DNA of 64,000 nt from Pseudomonas sp. FP2335. GTDB taxonomy: Bacteria; Pseudomonadota; Gammaproteobacteria; Pseudomonadales; Pseudomonadaceae. The translations under genes and the position numbers were made by a program. Under the pieces are notes generated by a model. It was not told where the DNA came from and searched no databases. It was given only the letters and a program-made list of their open reading frames with translations. Shown in pieces: positions 22,307 to 30,500 of this stretch. Numbering within the stretch: position 1 is the stretch's first letter; every line of letters starts with the position of its first letter. The stretch spans positions 620,001 to 684,000 of the forward strand of contig NZ_CP117437.1 in NCBI RefSeq assembly GCF_030687535.1, read 5' to 3'.

Positions 22307-23227
22307 ATGGGCAACCCCCTGGCCGGCATCGGCATGGACTCCAACCGCTCCCAGTTCATGGCGCGCCAGCGCATAGAAAGTGAAATCAACGTACCCCGGC
22401 TATTCGCCGCCATCGACGCCGACCCCGCTATCGTCGGCGCCGGCGTGGTGTATATCGACGCCGACTTCAACGTTGTCACCCTGCGCGAATTCAAGCCGAT
22501 CTGCAGCATCCTGCCCAAGCGCATCATTGTGCGCGAGGCACAGAAATACATCGCGCCGGCACAGTTCGCCGACCAGGTCGTCAACAACCCGCGCGAAGGA
22601 CGGCTGATCGGCGAAGCCATCAACACCACATTGTCCTGCGGCGGGGCGATCATCGGGTGGCTCGTTGTCCTGAGCGGTACTATCGCCGTGCCGTTCACCG
22701 CCGGCGCCAGTTCGGTGATGACCGTGATCGGCTATGCCAGCGCCACGGCCAGTACCGCCTCGTGCTTCTTCGGCGCGTATCGCACGCGCAATGAAATCGT
22801 CAACCCAGGCATGAACGACTACCTGGATAACGAAGAGTGGTATCAGACCGCGACAAAAATCATGGACGGCGCGGCCTTGGTCGGCGTGGGCGCGTCGACG
22901 CTGACCACGGTCAAACTGATCAACGTCACCCGCGCCTCCACCGGCAAAAGCTTGCGCCAGGTGCTCAAGGGCCTCAACGGCCAGGAGCGGGAGAAGCTGA
23001 CCAAGGAATTGCTGAAACTTGCTGACCCGCAGATGTCGACCAAGATGCGCAAGCTCCTGCAACTGCGTGGCGAGTTGACCAAGCGGTTCACCCCGACCCA
23101 GCTCAAGCACGCCACCATCGTGCAGATCGGCGACGCCTTCGGCGCCGGGCTCGGCAGCTGGGGGCTGGCTCGTTCGGATAACGTCAAGAAAACCCTGGCG
23201 ATTGGCTTGTACGAGGAGTCCGAATAA
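22307..23227 (+). CDS. Putative type VI pore-forming effector, cassette 1
   Basis: A 306-residue protein I cannot assign to a named family. It has a soluble N-terminus (about 1-105, with VPRLFAAIDADPAIVGAGVV), a central pair of glycine/alanine-rich hydrophobic helices (about 110-165) and a basic helical C-terminus (RQVLKGLNGQEREKLTKELL). No signal peptide is present. It shares its whole architecture and many blocks with the cassette 2 and 3 proteins. Its stop shares one base with the start of a small membrane protein (TAATG), a typical toxin-immunity arrangement, and an Hcp1-type gene lies just beyond. The effector role is inferred by analogy with Hcp-dependent pore-forming effectors such as Tse4. 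The start has aaggaag 9 nt upstream. Confidence 0.65.
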   Translation: MGNPLAGIGMDSNRSQFMARQRIESEINVPRLFAAIDADPAIVGAGVVYIDADFNVVTLREFKPICSILPKRIIVREAQKYIAPAQFADQVVNNPREGRLIGEAINTTLSCGGAIIGWLVVLSGTIAVPFTAGASSVMTVIGYASATASTASCFFGAYRTRNEIVNPGMNDYLDNEEWYQTATKIMDGAALVGVGASTLTTVKLINVTRASTGKSLRQVLKGLNGQEREKLTKELLKLADPQMSTKMRKLLQLRGELTKRFTPTQLKHATIVQIGDAFGAGLGSWGLARSDNVKKTLAIGLYEESE

Positions 23228-23667
23228 TGCGTGTTGTGCCGTCGTTGAAACCATTCCTTCTGGAACATTTCCCGTCGTTCATCGGTGTGATTCTCGCAGG
23301 CTGCCTGGGCGGCTCCGGCGCTATTTCCCTGGCTGCCAGCACCTACTTCGCCGACGTGCCGATGGCTACCAACGCGACGGTGTCGTGGTTCGTGGTGCTG
23401 TTTGCCGCGCTGTTCGTGACCCTCAGCAACATCCTGGTCGTGCGCGGGCACGCCTGGGCGGTGTGGGGTATGGTCGGGTTTTTCGTGGTGTGTCTGCTGG
23501 TGACCCTGCCGACACTGGCCTATGGCCCCCACTGGTTTATCTACAGCGAATGTCTGTTCTGGCCACTGTTGGGGTTGTTGCTGATCAACGGCAAGGGCTA
23601 TCGGGCGATGGTGGGCAAGCTGGTGGGTGTGCGCCGTTTGCGTGAGGCGGCCAAGGCGGGGCTGTAG
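23227..23667 (+). CDS. Small four-helix membrane protein, putative immunity protein, cassette 1
   Basis: A 146-residue protein with about four membrane helices (FIGVILAGCLGGSGAISLA; SWFVVLFAALFVTLSNILV; WGMVGFFVVCLLVTLPTLA; LFWPLLGLLLING) and a basic C-terminal tail. Its ATG overlaps the preceding stop by one base, so translation is coupled. Size, topology and position match the partners in cassettes 2 and 3. An inner-membrane immunity protein against a pore-forming toxin would look like this, but no experiment is implied. It converges with hcp, 15 bp away. Confidence 0.6.
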   Translation: MRVVPSLKPFLLEHFPSFIGVILAGCLGGSGAISLAASTYFADVPMATNATVSWFVVLFAALFVTLSNILVVRGHAWAVWGMVGFFVVCLLVTLPTLAYGPHWFIYSECLFWPLLGLLLINGKGYRAMVGKLVGVRRLREAAKAGL

Positions 23668-23682
23668 CCTTGGCTCGCGTGG

Positions 23683-24171
23683 TCAGATTTTCACGTTCTG
23701 ACGAATGTTCCAACCGTATTTCACCGCACCGCCGTCCTTGCCGCCGTCGGCTTTCTGCGGTTGGTAGCTGACTTCGACGCTTGCGAAATTCAAGCCGATG
23801 ACCTCTGTCAGTTCGTCACTGTTTTTCACCGCGTCGGTTTGGTAGGACGTCACCATCACCTCCTTCAAGGTGATCACCAGATACTCCACCGCACTGCTGC
23901 CCCCGGCCTTGCGCACCACCAGCCGCGCTTGCGGGTAATGCTTGCCGGTGGAGCAGGCCATCATCAGGTTGGGTGAGGACTTATCCATCACTTTCGAGAT
24001 GGACAGGTTCTCGATATTGACCTTGCCCGCACCACCGCCGCTGCCGCTATGCATCGAGCCCGTCTGCGACATGCCCCAGCCCCAGCGGCTGATCTCGATT
24101 TCATCGCGATGGGCCTGATCCCTGGATTCGCCCTTGATGTCGCCCAACTTCAAAAACATATCAGTTGCCAT
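23683..24171 (-). CDS. hcp: Type VI secretion tube protein Hcp (Hcp1 class), orphan
   Basis: A 162-residue Hcp1-type protein that forms hexameric rings stacked into the type VI inner tube and can carry small effectors in its lumen. Signature segments are WGWGMSQTGSMHSGSGGGAG, SPNLMMACSTGKHYPQARL, EYLVITLKEVMVTSY and the C-terminal GGAVKYGWNIRQN. No sheath, baseplate or VgrG gene is in the window, so this is an orphan copy. It is transcribed divergently from cassette 2, with 187 bp between, and the sequence beginning at its start codon is repeated upstream of cassette 3. The start codon has an aggga-type ribosome site. Confidence 0.95.
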   Translation of the reverse strand: MATDMFLKLGDIKGESRDQAHRDEIEISRWGWGMSQTGSMHSGSGGGAGKVNIENLSISKVMDKSSPNLMMACSTGKHYPQARLVVRKAGGSSAVEYLVITLKEVMVTSYQTDAVKNSDELTEVIGLNFASVEVSYQPQKADGGKDGGAVKYGWNIRQNVKI

Positions 24172-24708
24172 TGTCGTTCCCTGTACTGGTGTCCGCCGGT
24201 AGTGGCGCGGGGCGTACTTTTTCTTATTCGGGACATGGCCTACAAGACGCTACACCGTGATCAGGAAGTGCCTGTCTGGATAAAGCGAAGCTTCTGACAT
24301 TTTTACGCGATGCCCAGTCTTTACCCTCTGCGCTCTTGTGAAAAACCGGAGTAAAGGGATGACTTCCAGTGTGTTGAAAGACGGGTTCCCCAGTGCGCAC
24401 TTGACGACGCGGCAGTGGGTGGAAAGCACGATTGATCTGCGTAAGTTGTTTGCCGCCATTGATGCTGATCCGGCAATTGTCGGTGCTGGCGTGGTGTACC
24501 TCGATGCGCAGTTGCGGGTGATTGTGTTGCGCGAGTTCCAGCCGATTTGCAGCGTTGTGCCCAAGAAGGTGATTTTGCGGGAGGCGCCCAGTTATGTCGG
24601 GCGGGTGGAGTTTGCACGGCGGCTGGCGAATGAACCGCGAGAGGCGGATGTGACGTTTGAGGCGGTGAATGCGGGGGTTGCGTGTGCTTCGGCGGTGATC
24701 AGTTGGTT
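24170..24708. repeat. Near-identical 539-bp direct repeat, copy A
   Basis: This copy begins at the hcp start codon, spans the hcp/cassette-2 intergenic region and runs through the first ~117 codons of the cassette 2 protein. Copy B lies at 25757-26295, has the same length and differs at only a handful of positions by eye. Identity ends abruptly at both sides. Confidence 0.93.
24256..24334 (+). promoter_or_regulatory. Promoter-like module shared by putative effector cassettes (cassette 2)
   Basis: A 79-bp segment that aligns without gaps to the region before the phospholipase D gene (37817-37895), with about 53 of 79 positions identical by eye. The strongest blocks are cgtgatc, cttctgacatt and tctttac-ctctg-gct. 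It lies 25 nt upstream of the cassette 2 start and is also present upstream of cassette 3. Its promoter or binding function is inferred from position and conservation. Confidence 0.55.
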
Positions 24709-25273
24709 GGTGATGGTGGGCGGCTCGGCGCTGAGTCCTTTTACCTTTGGGGCGACGGGTGTGGTTGCTGCCATTGGTTATTCGTCAGCGATAGCCAGTT
24801 CAGTTCAATGCGTGATCGGCGCTCGTCGGACTTACAACGAAATGACTGACCCTGCTCGTAACGACGCTTTGGATGGTGAACCGTGGTACCAGGCCGTAAT
24901 GGCCGGATTGGATGCCGCTTCGTTGTTAGGTGCTAGTAATGCGGCGATGTCGACGGTTCGATTTGTCAGCATGCTCAAAAAAACAACGGGGAAAAACACG
25001 CATCAGGTACTAAAAGGGCTGAGTCGACAGGAACGGGTAAAGTTGACCAAGGAGTTACTGAGTATCAACCACCCAGAAATCAGCCGGAAAATGATCAAAC
25101 TGAAGCAAATGGCTGGAGAGCTACCCAAGCGCTACACCTCGGCCGAAATAAAGCGTGGGACCGTCGTGCAGATGGTTGACGCCGTTGGCGCTATCTCAAG
25201 CATTACTGGCAGTGTGCGGTCCGGGAACACTCGGACAATTGCGTTAGGACTCTACGAGCAAGCGTCAGAATGA
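24359..25273 (+). CDS. Putative type VI pore-forming effector, cassette 2
   Basis: A 304-residue homologue of the cassette 1 protein. The N-terminal ~117 residues (IDLRKLFAAIDADPAIVGAG, IVLREFQPICSVVPKKVILR) are identical to those of cassette 3. The two central hydrophobic helices and the basic C-terminus (HQVLKGLSRQERVKLTKELL) differ between copies at roughly a third of positions. No signal peptide. The ATG has cggag 7 nt upstream; a GTG 21 bp earlier is less likely. Its stop overlaps the next start by 4 nt (ATGA). The divergent hcp and the coupled membrane protein support an effector role, but this is inference. Confidence 0.65.
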   Translation: MTSSVLKDGFPSAHLTTRQWVESTIDLRKLFAAIDADPAIVGAGVVYLDAQLRVIVLREFQPICSVVPKKVILREAPSYVGRVEFARRLANEPREADVTFEAVNAGVACASAVISWLVMVGGSALSPFTFGATGVVAAIGYSSAIASSVQCVIGARRTYNEMTDPARNDALDGEPWYQAVMAGLDAASLLGASNAAMSTVRFVSMLKKTTGKNTHQVLKGLSRQERVKLTKELLSINHPEISRKMIKLKQMAGELPKRYTSAEIKRGTVVQMVDAVGAISSITGSVRSGNTRTIALGLYEQASE

Positions 25274-25749
25274 AATTCCTCGTGCCACTTCGACCTTTTC
25301 TGGTCCTTAATTTTCCCGTGTTTATCGGCGTGATTTTTTCGGGTCTCTTCGGTGGTGCTGCCGCTGTCGTGCTGGTTGAAAACTATTACTTACCCTCCTT
25401 ATCGAATTCGGCTGCTGAAGCTGCGGCTGTGGTGCTGGCCTGCTTTATCACGCACTGCAATTTCATGATCGCCTATGGGCGACCGAAGTGGGCCTGGGGC
25501 ATGTACGGCCTGTTCTTTGCCTGTTTACTGGTTGCTTTGCCAGCTTTTCAGTTTTCGCCATATCCATTTGTTTACGCCAGTAGTGTTTTTTGGCCGGCCT
25601 TTGGTCTTCTACTGCTTCACAGCAAGCGCCATCGAGAAATGCGCGCCACGGCCGTAGAGCTTCGTCATATGCGCCGCAAAGTCACGGTGGACATCGAGAA
25701 ACGACGCAAACACGAGCGCGCAATAATCCGAATAAAGAAATCGAGGTGA
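25270..25749 (+). CDS. Small multi-pass membrane protein, putative immunity protein, cassette 2
   Basis: A 159-residue protein with about four membrane helices and a strongly basic C-terminus (KRRKHERAIIRIKKSR). It is a diverged homologue of the cassette 3 partner, sharing NFMIAYGRPKW and the last 18 residues. The start overlaps the effector stop by 4 nt. The basic tail would lie in the cytoplasm under the positive-inside rule. Confidence 0.6.
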   Translation: MKFLVPLRPFLVLNFPVFIGVIFSGLFGGAAAVVLVENYYLPSLSNSAAEAAAVVLACFITHCNFMIAYGRPKWAWGMYGLFFACLLVALPAFQFSPYPFVYASSVFWPAFGLLLLHSKRHREMRATAVELRHMRRKVTVDIEKRRKHERAIIRIKKSR

Positions 25750-25756
25750 CTCCCCT

Positions 25757-26295
25757 ATTGTCGTTCCCTGTAATGATGTCCGCCGGTAGTGGCGCGGGGC
25801 GTACTTTTTCTTATTCGGGACATGGCCTACAAGACGCTACACCGTGATCAGGAAGTGCCTGTCTGGATAAAGCGAAGCTTCTGACATTTTTACGCGATGC
25901 CCAGTCTTTACCCTCTGCGCTCTTGTGAAAAACCGGAGTTAAGGGATGACTTCCAGTGTGTTGAAAGACGGGTTCCCCAGTGCGCACTTGACGACGCGGC
26001 AGTGGGTGGAAAGCACGATTGATCTGCGTAAGTTGTTTGCCGCCATTGATGCTGATCCGGCGATTGTCGGTGCTGGCGTGGTGTACCTCGATGCGCAGTT
26101 GCGGGTGATCGTGTTGCGCGAGTTCCAGCCGATTTGCAGCGTTGTGCCCAAGAAGGTGATTTTGCGGGAGGCGCCCAGTTATGTCGGGCGGGTGGAGTTT
26201 GCACGGCGGCTGGCGAATGAACCGCGAGAGGCGGATGTGACGTTTGAGGCGGTGAATGCGGGGGTTGCGTGTGCTTCGGCGGTGATCAGTTGGTT
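25757..26295. repeat. Near-identical 539-bp direct repeat, copy B
   Basis: Repeats 24170-24708. It starts 8 bp after the cassette 2 membrane-protein stop with the bases that in copy A belong to the hcp start codon, and carries the promoter-like module and the first ~117 codons of cassette 3. A few differences are visible, for example gagtaaaggg versus gagttaaggg before the start codon. Confidence 0.93.
25843..25921 (+). promoter_or_regulatory. Promoter-like module shared by putative effector cassettes (cassette 3)
   Basis: The cassette 3 copy of the 79-bp module, inside repeat copy B and 25 nt before the start codon. It keeps cgtgatc, cttctgacatt and tctttaccctctgcgct unchanged relative to cassette 2. 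Confidence 0.5.
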
Positions 26296-26860
26296 CGTGA
26301 TACTGGGGGGCGCAGCGCTGACCCCGTTTACTTTTGGAGCCACAGGTGTAGTTGCCGCGATTAGCGTCGTAGGCGCTTCGGCAAGCACTCTCCAATGCGC
26401 GATTGGTATGCGACGAACGCGAAATGAATTTGTAGACCCAGCACTTAATGATGAACTCGACCGCAACGAATGGTATCAAGCCGTAACGCTTGGGCTAGAC
26501 GCCGCCTCATTACTAGGTGCTGGCAACACAGCAAGGTCTACGATTCGAATGGTTAATTCGCTCAAAAAGGCAACGGGGAGAAGTACACACCAAGTGCTCA
26601 AAGGGTTGAATCGGCAGGAGCGGGTGAAGCTCACCAAGGAGCTGATAAGTATCAACCATCCGGAAATATCCCGAAAAATGCTCAAGCTAAAGCAGATGAC
26701 TGGTGAGATGCCCAAGCGTTTCACTTCGTCTGAAGTAAGGCGTGGGACCATGATTCAGATGCTTGATGCCCTTGGCGCCGTATCGAGTATTGCTGGCAGT
26801 GTGAGGTCTGGGAACATCCGGATTATCGCGGTTGGGCTGCATGAGGAAATCTCGGAATGA
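25946..26860 (+). CDS. Putative type VI pore-forming effector, cassette 3
   Basis: A 304-residue paralogue of the cassette 2 protein. The first ~117 residues are identical; after the repeat boundary the sequence diverges in the hydrophobic hairpin (GGAALTPFTFGATGVVAAIS) and C-terminus (NSLKKATGRSTHQVLKGLNR) while staying clearly homologous. No signal peptide. The ATG has cggag 7 nt upstream and the stop overlaps the next start by 4 nt. The toxin role is inferred from its neighbours and architecture. Confidence 0.65.
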   Translation: MTSSVLKDGFPSAHLTTRQWVESTIDLRKLFAAIDADPAIVGAGVVYLDAQLRVIVLREFQPICSVVPKKVILREAPSYVGRVEFARRLANEPREADVTFEAVNAGVACASAVISWFVILGGAALTPFTFGATGVVAAISVVGASASTLQCAIGMRRTRNEFVDPALNDELDRNEWYQAVTLGLDAASLLGAGNTARSTIRMVNSLKKATGRSTHQVLKGLNRQERVKLTKELISINHPEISRKMLKLKQMTGEMPKRFTSSEVRRGTMIQMLDALGAVSSIAGSVRSGNIRIIAVGLHEEISE

Positions 26861-27363
26861 AATTTTTCAGAGTGAGATTTCTTATACCGGTGCGCCCCTT
26901 TCTTTTGCGGTTTTTTCCCGTCTTTATGGGTGCCATCTTCATGGGTATTTTAGGCGGGACCGCTGTCGTGGCGCTGTTGGAACACTACTACCCGCGCACA
27001 GCTCCGTGGGCTTTATCGGCGTCTGCTGCTGAGAAAGCCTGTGTCGTGTTGGCCCTCTTTATCACCCTCTGCAATTTCATGATCGCTTACGGGCGACCAA
27101 AATGGGTCTGGGGCATGTACGGTCTTTTCATCGCCTGCCTATTGTTCGCTTTACCGGCTTTTCGGTTTTCACCGCATCCATTTATTTACGTAGAAAGCGT
27201 CGTATGGCCGCTGCTCGGTTTAGTACTGCTTAGCAGTAAACGCCACGGGGAAATGCGTGCCAACTGCGTAGAACTTCGCCGCCTGCGCAGCAAGGTAATG
27301 GACGCCATCGAGAAACGACGCAAACACGAGCGCGCAATAATAAGAATAAAGAAACCGAGGTAA
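26857..27363 (+). CDS. Small multi-pass membrane protein, putative immunity protein, cassette 3
   Basis: A 168-residue protein with about four membrane helices and a basic tail (KRRKHERAIIRIKKPR). It is homologous to the cassette 2 partner but differs through most of the membrane region, with an insertion near residues 45-55. A 35-bp stretch near the 3' end is identical to the cassette 2 gene, so the unit keeps conserved edges and a varied interior. Translation is coupled to the preceding gene by ATGA overlap. Confidence 0.6.
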   Translation: MKFFRVRFLIPVRPFLLRFFPVFMGAIFMGILGGTAVVALLEHYYPRTAPWALSASAAEKACVVLALFITLCNFMIAYGRPKWVWGMYGLFIACLLFALPAFRFSPHPFIYVESVVWPLLGLVLLSSKRHGEMRANCVELRRLRSKVMDAIEKRRKHERAIIRIKKPR

Positions 27364-27416
27364 TCCCCCACGCCCGCTACAAATATGTGCAACTGTTGCA
27401 CCAGGGCACCTACGTT

Positions 27417-27432
27417 GGCGCCGTTTTGGTGC
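27417..27432 (+). promoter_or_regulatory. NtrC-like dyad upstream of the transglutaminase operon
   Basis: The sequence ggcgccgttttggtgc fits the pattern GCAC-N7-GTGC with one change (GCGC-N7-GTGC) and ends 44 bp before the sigma-54 element. Further gcacc motifs flank it on both sides. NtrC is the usual activator with this site type; the match is by eye. Confidence 0.5.
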
Positions 27433-27476
27433 TGTACTGCACCGGGCCGTACGACAAAGTGCAATGACTGCCGCGC

Positions 27477-27491
27477 TGGCATAAGTCTTGC
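27477..27491 (+). promoter_or_regulatory. Sigma-54 promoter of the transglutaminase/ATP-grasp operon
   Basis: tggcataagtcttgc has the GG and GC dinucleotides of the -24/-12 elements exactly 10 nt apart and matches TGGCA...TTGC. The predicted start of transcription is about 28 nt before the GTG start codon of the first gene. Confidence 0.75.
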
Positions 27492-27530
27492 GCGCGTCAA
27501 ACCCCATGCCCTGGCTCGCAGGAGGCCGCC

Positions 27531-30500
27531 GTGTCGATTCATGTCGCGTTGCACCACGTTACGCATTACCGCTACGACCGCGCTGTCGAACTCGGCCCGC
27601 AGATCGTGCGTTTGCGCCCGGCGGCCCACAGCCGTACGCGGATTTTGTCCTACGCGCTGAAAGTGCTGCCCGAGCAGCATTTCATCAATTGGCAGCAAGA
27701 TCCCCAGGGCAATTACCTGGCGCGTCTGGTGTTCCCGGAAAAGACTGCCGAGCTGCGTATCGAAGTCGATCTGGTCGCCGAGATGGCGGTGTTCAACCCG
27801 TTCGACTTTTTCCTCGAGCCCTACGCCGAAAAAATCCCTTTCAGCTATGCCGCCGATGAGCAGCGCGAGCTGGCGCCGTACCTGGAAACCTTGCCGTTGA
27901 CGCCGAAGTTCGCCGCCTACCTGGCCGGTATCGACCGCACGCCATTGCCGGCGGTGGATTTCCTGGTGGGCCTCAACCAACGCCTGGCTGCCGACATCGG
28001 CTACCTGATCCGCATGGAGCCGGGCGTGCAGACGCCGGAGTTCACCCTGGAAAACGCCTCCGGTTCCTGCCGTGACTCGGCGTGGCTGCTGGTGCAATTG
28101 CTGCGCAACCTGGGGTTGGCGGCGCGGTTTGTGTCTGGCTACTTGATCCAGCTCACCGCCGACGTCAAAGCCCTCGACGGGCCGTCCGGCACCGAGGTGG
28201 ACTTCACCGACTTGCACGCCTGGTGCGAAGTGTATTTGCCCGGCGCCGGCTGGATCGGCCTGGATGCCACCTCCGGTCTGTTTGCTGGTGAAGGCCATAT
28301 CCCGTTGGCCTGTAGTCCCGATCCATCGTCTGCCGCCCCGATCAGTGGTTTGGTGGAACCGTGCGAGTGCGAATTCACCCACGAAATGTCGGTTGAGCGG
28401 ATTTGGGAGGCGCCGCGCGTCACCAAGCCCTACACCGAAGAACAATGGCTGGCGATCCAGGCCCTCGGCCGGCAGATCGATGGCGACCTGCTAAAGGGGG
28501 ATGTGCGCCTGACCATGGGTGGCGAGCCGACCTTCGTTTCCATCGACGACCCCGACGGCGCCGAATGGAACACCGCGGCCCTCGGCCCGGACAAGCGCCG
28601 GCTGTCTGCCGAGTTGTTCCAGCGCCTGCGCAAGCACTACGCGCCCAAGGGCCTGGTGCACTTCGGCCAGGGCAAGTGGTACCCCGGCGAGCAATTGCCG
28701 CGCTGGTCACTCAATTGCTACTGGCGTCGCGACGGCGTACCGATCTGGCACAACAGCGCGCTGATCGCCGATGAACAACAAGACTACGGCGCGGACGGCG
28801 CCATGGCCGGGCGTTTCCTCGCCAGCGTCGCCGAGCGCCTCAAACTGCCGGCGCGTTTTGTATTCCCGGCGTTTGAAGACAACTTCTACTACCTGTGGCG
28901 CGAAGGCGCGTTGCCGCAAAACGTCACCGCCCAGGACCCGCGTCTAAGCGACGACCTGGAGCGCGAACGCCTGCGCAAAGTGTTCAGCCAGGGCTTGGAC
29001 AAAGTCATCGGCCAGGTCCTGCCGCTGGCGCGTACGGCTGCCAACGACCGCTGGCAGAGCGGGCGCTGGTACTTGCGCGATAACCACTGCCGCCTGGTGC
29101 CGGGGGATTCGCCCTTGGGCTATCGCCTGCCGTTGGCGTCGCAGCCGTGGGTGACGGCGGCGGAGTATCCGTTTGTGCACCCGACGGACCCGAACCAGGA
29201 TCAGCCGGGGCTGCCCACGACCGCCCAGTTGAACAGCCACGGCGAACCTGCGCCGAGCGATGAGCGTACGCCCAGCGTGGACGAATCCGCCGACTGGCTG
29301 ACCCGCACCGCGTTGTGCGCCGAAGCGCGGGAAGGGCGCCTCTACCTGTTCATGCCGCCGCTGGAGCGTGTCGAGGATTATCTGGAACTGGTCGCCGCCA
29401 TCGAGGCCACTGCCGAAGAGTTGCATTGCCCGGTGCTGCTGGAGGGGTACGAACCGCCTGCCGATGCACGCCTGAGCAACTTCCGCGTGACGCCGGACCC
29501 GGGTGTGATCGAGGTCAACGTGCAGCCGTCCGCCAGTTGGGACGAGCTGGTCGAACGCACCGAATTCCTCTACGAAGAGGCGCGGCAAACCCGCCTGACC
29601 ACGGAAAAATTCATGATCGACGGGCGCCACACCGGCACCGGCGGCGGTAACCATTTTGTACTCGGCGGCGCGACGCCCAAGGATTCACCGTTCCTGCGCC
29701 GACCTGATCTGCTGCGCAGCCTGATCAGCTACTGGCATAACCATCCTTCGTTGTCCTACCTGTTTTCCGGGCTGTTTATCGGCCCGACGTCCCAGGCACC
29801 ACGGGTGGATGAAGCACGTAACGACGCGTTGTATGAACTGGAAATCGCCTTCGCGCAAATGCCTGAGCCGGGTGAAGAATGTCCGCCGTGGTTGGTCGAT
29901 CGCCTGCTGCGCAACCTGTTGATCGACGTGACCGGCAACACCCATCGCGCCGAATTCTGCATCGACAAACTCTATTCGCCGGACGGCGCCACCGGCCGCC
30001 TGGGCTTGCTGGAACTACGCGCGTTTGAAATGCCGCCCCATGCGCGCATGAGCCTGACCCAACAACTGCTGCTGCGTGCCCTGGTCGCTCGGTTCTGGCG
30101 CGAACCCTACGCGCCGCCAAAGCTGGCGCGCTGGGGCACCGAGTTGCATGACCGCTTCCTGCTGCCGCACTTTATCGAGCAGGACTTCGCTGACGTGATC
30201 GTCGAACTCAACGCCGCCGGCTACCCGCTGCGCGCCGAATGGTTTGCCGCGCACCTGGAGTTCCGCTTCCCCAAGGTCGGCGACTACGCCGTCAGCGGTA
30301 TCGAACTGGAACTGCGCCAGGCCCTCGAACCTTGGCACGTACTGGGCGAGGAGGGCGCGGTGGGCGGCACGGTGCGCTATGTGGATTCGTCCCTGGAGCG
30401 CCTGCAAGTCAAGTTGACCGGCCTGGCGCCGCAACGCTACCTGCTGACCTGCAACGGCATCCCGGTGCCATTGCAGGCCACCGGCCGCGTGGGCGAGTTT

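Noticed and set aside
22307..27363. Prophage remnant as explanation for the Hcp island
   Set aside because: No integrase, phage structural gene or attachment site repeat is seen; Hcp resembles Hcp1 of type VI systems over its full length.
27431..27456. gtgc-N6-gcac inverted repeat as a second NtrC site
   Set aside because: The half-sites point the opposite way from the known GCAC-N7-GTGC pattern, so I did not count it.
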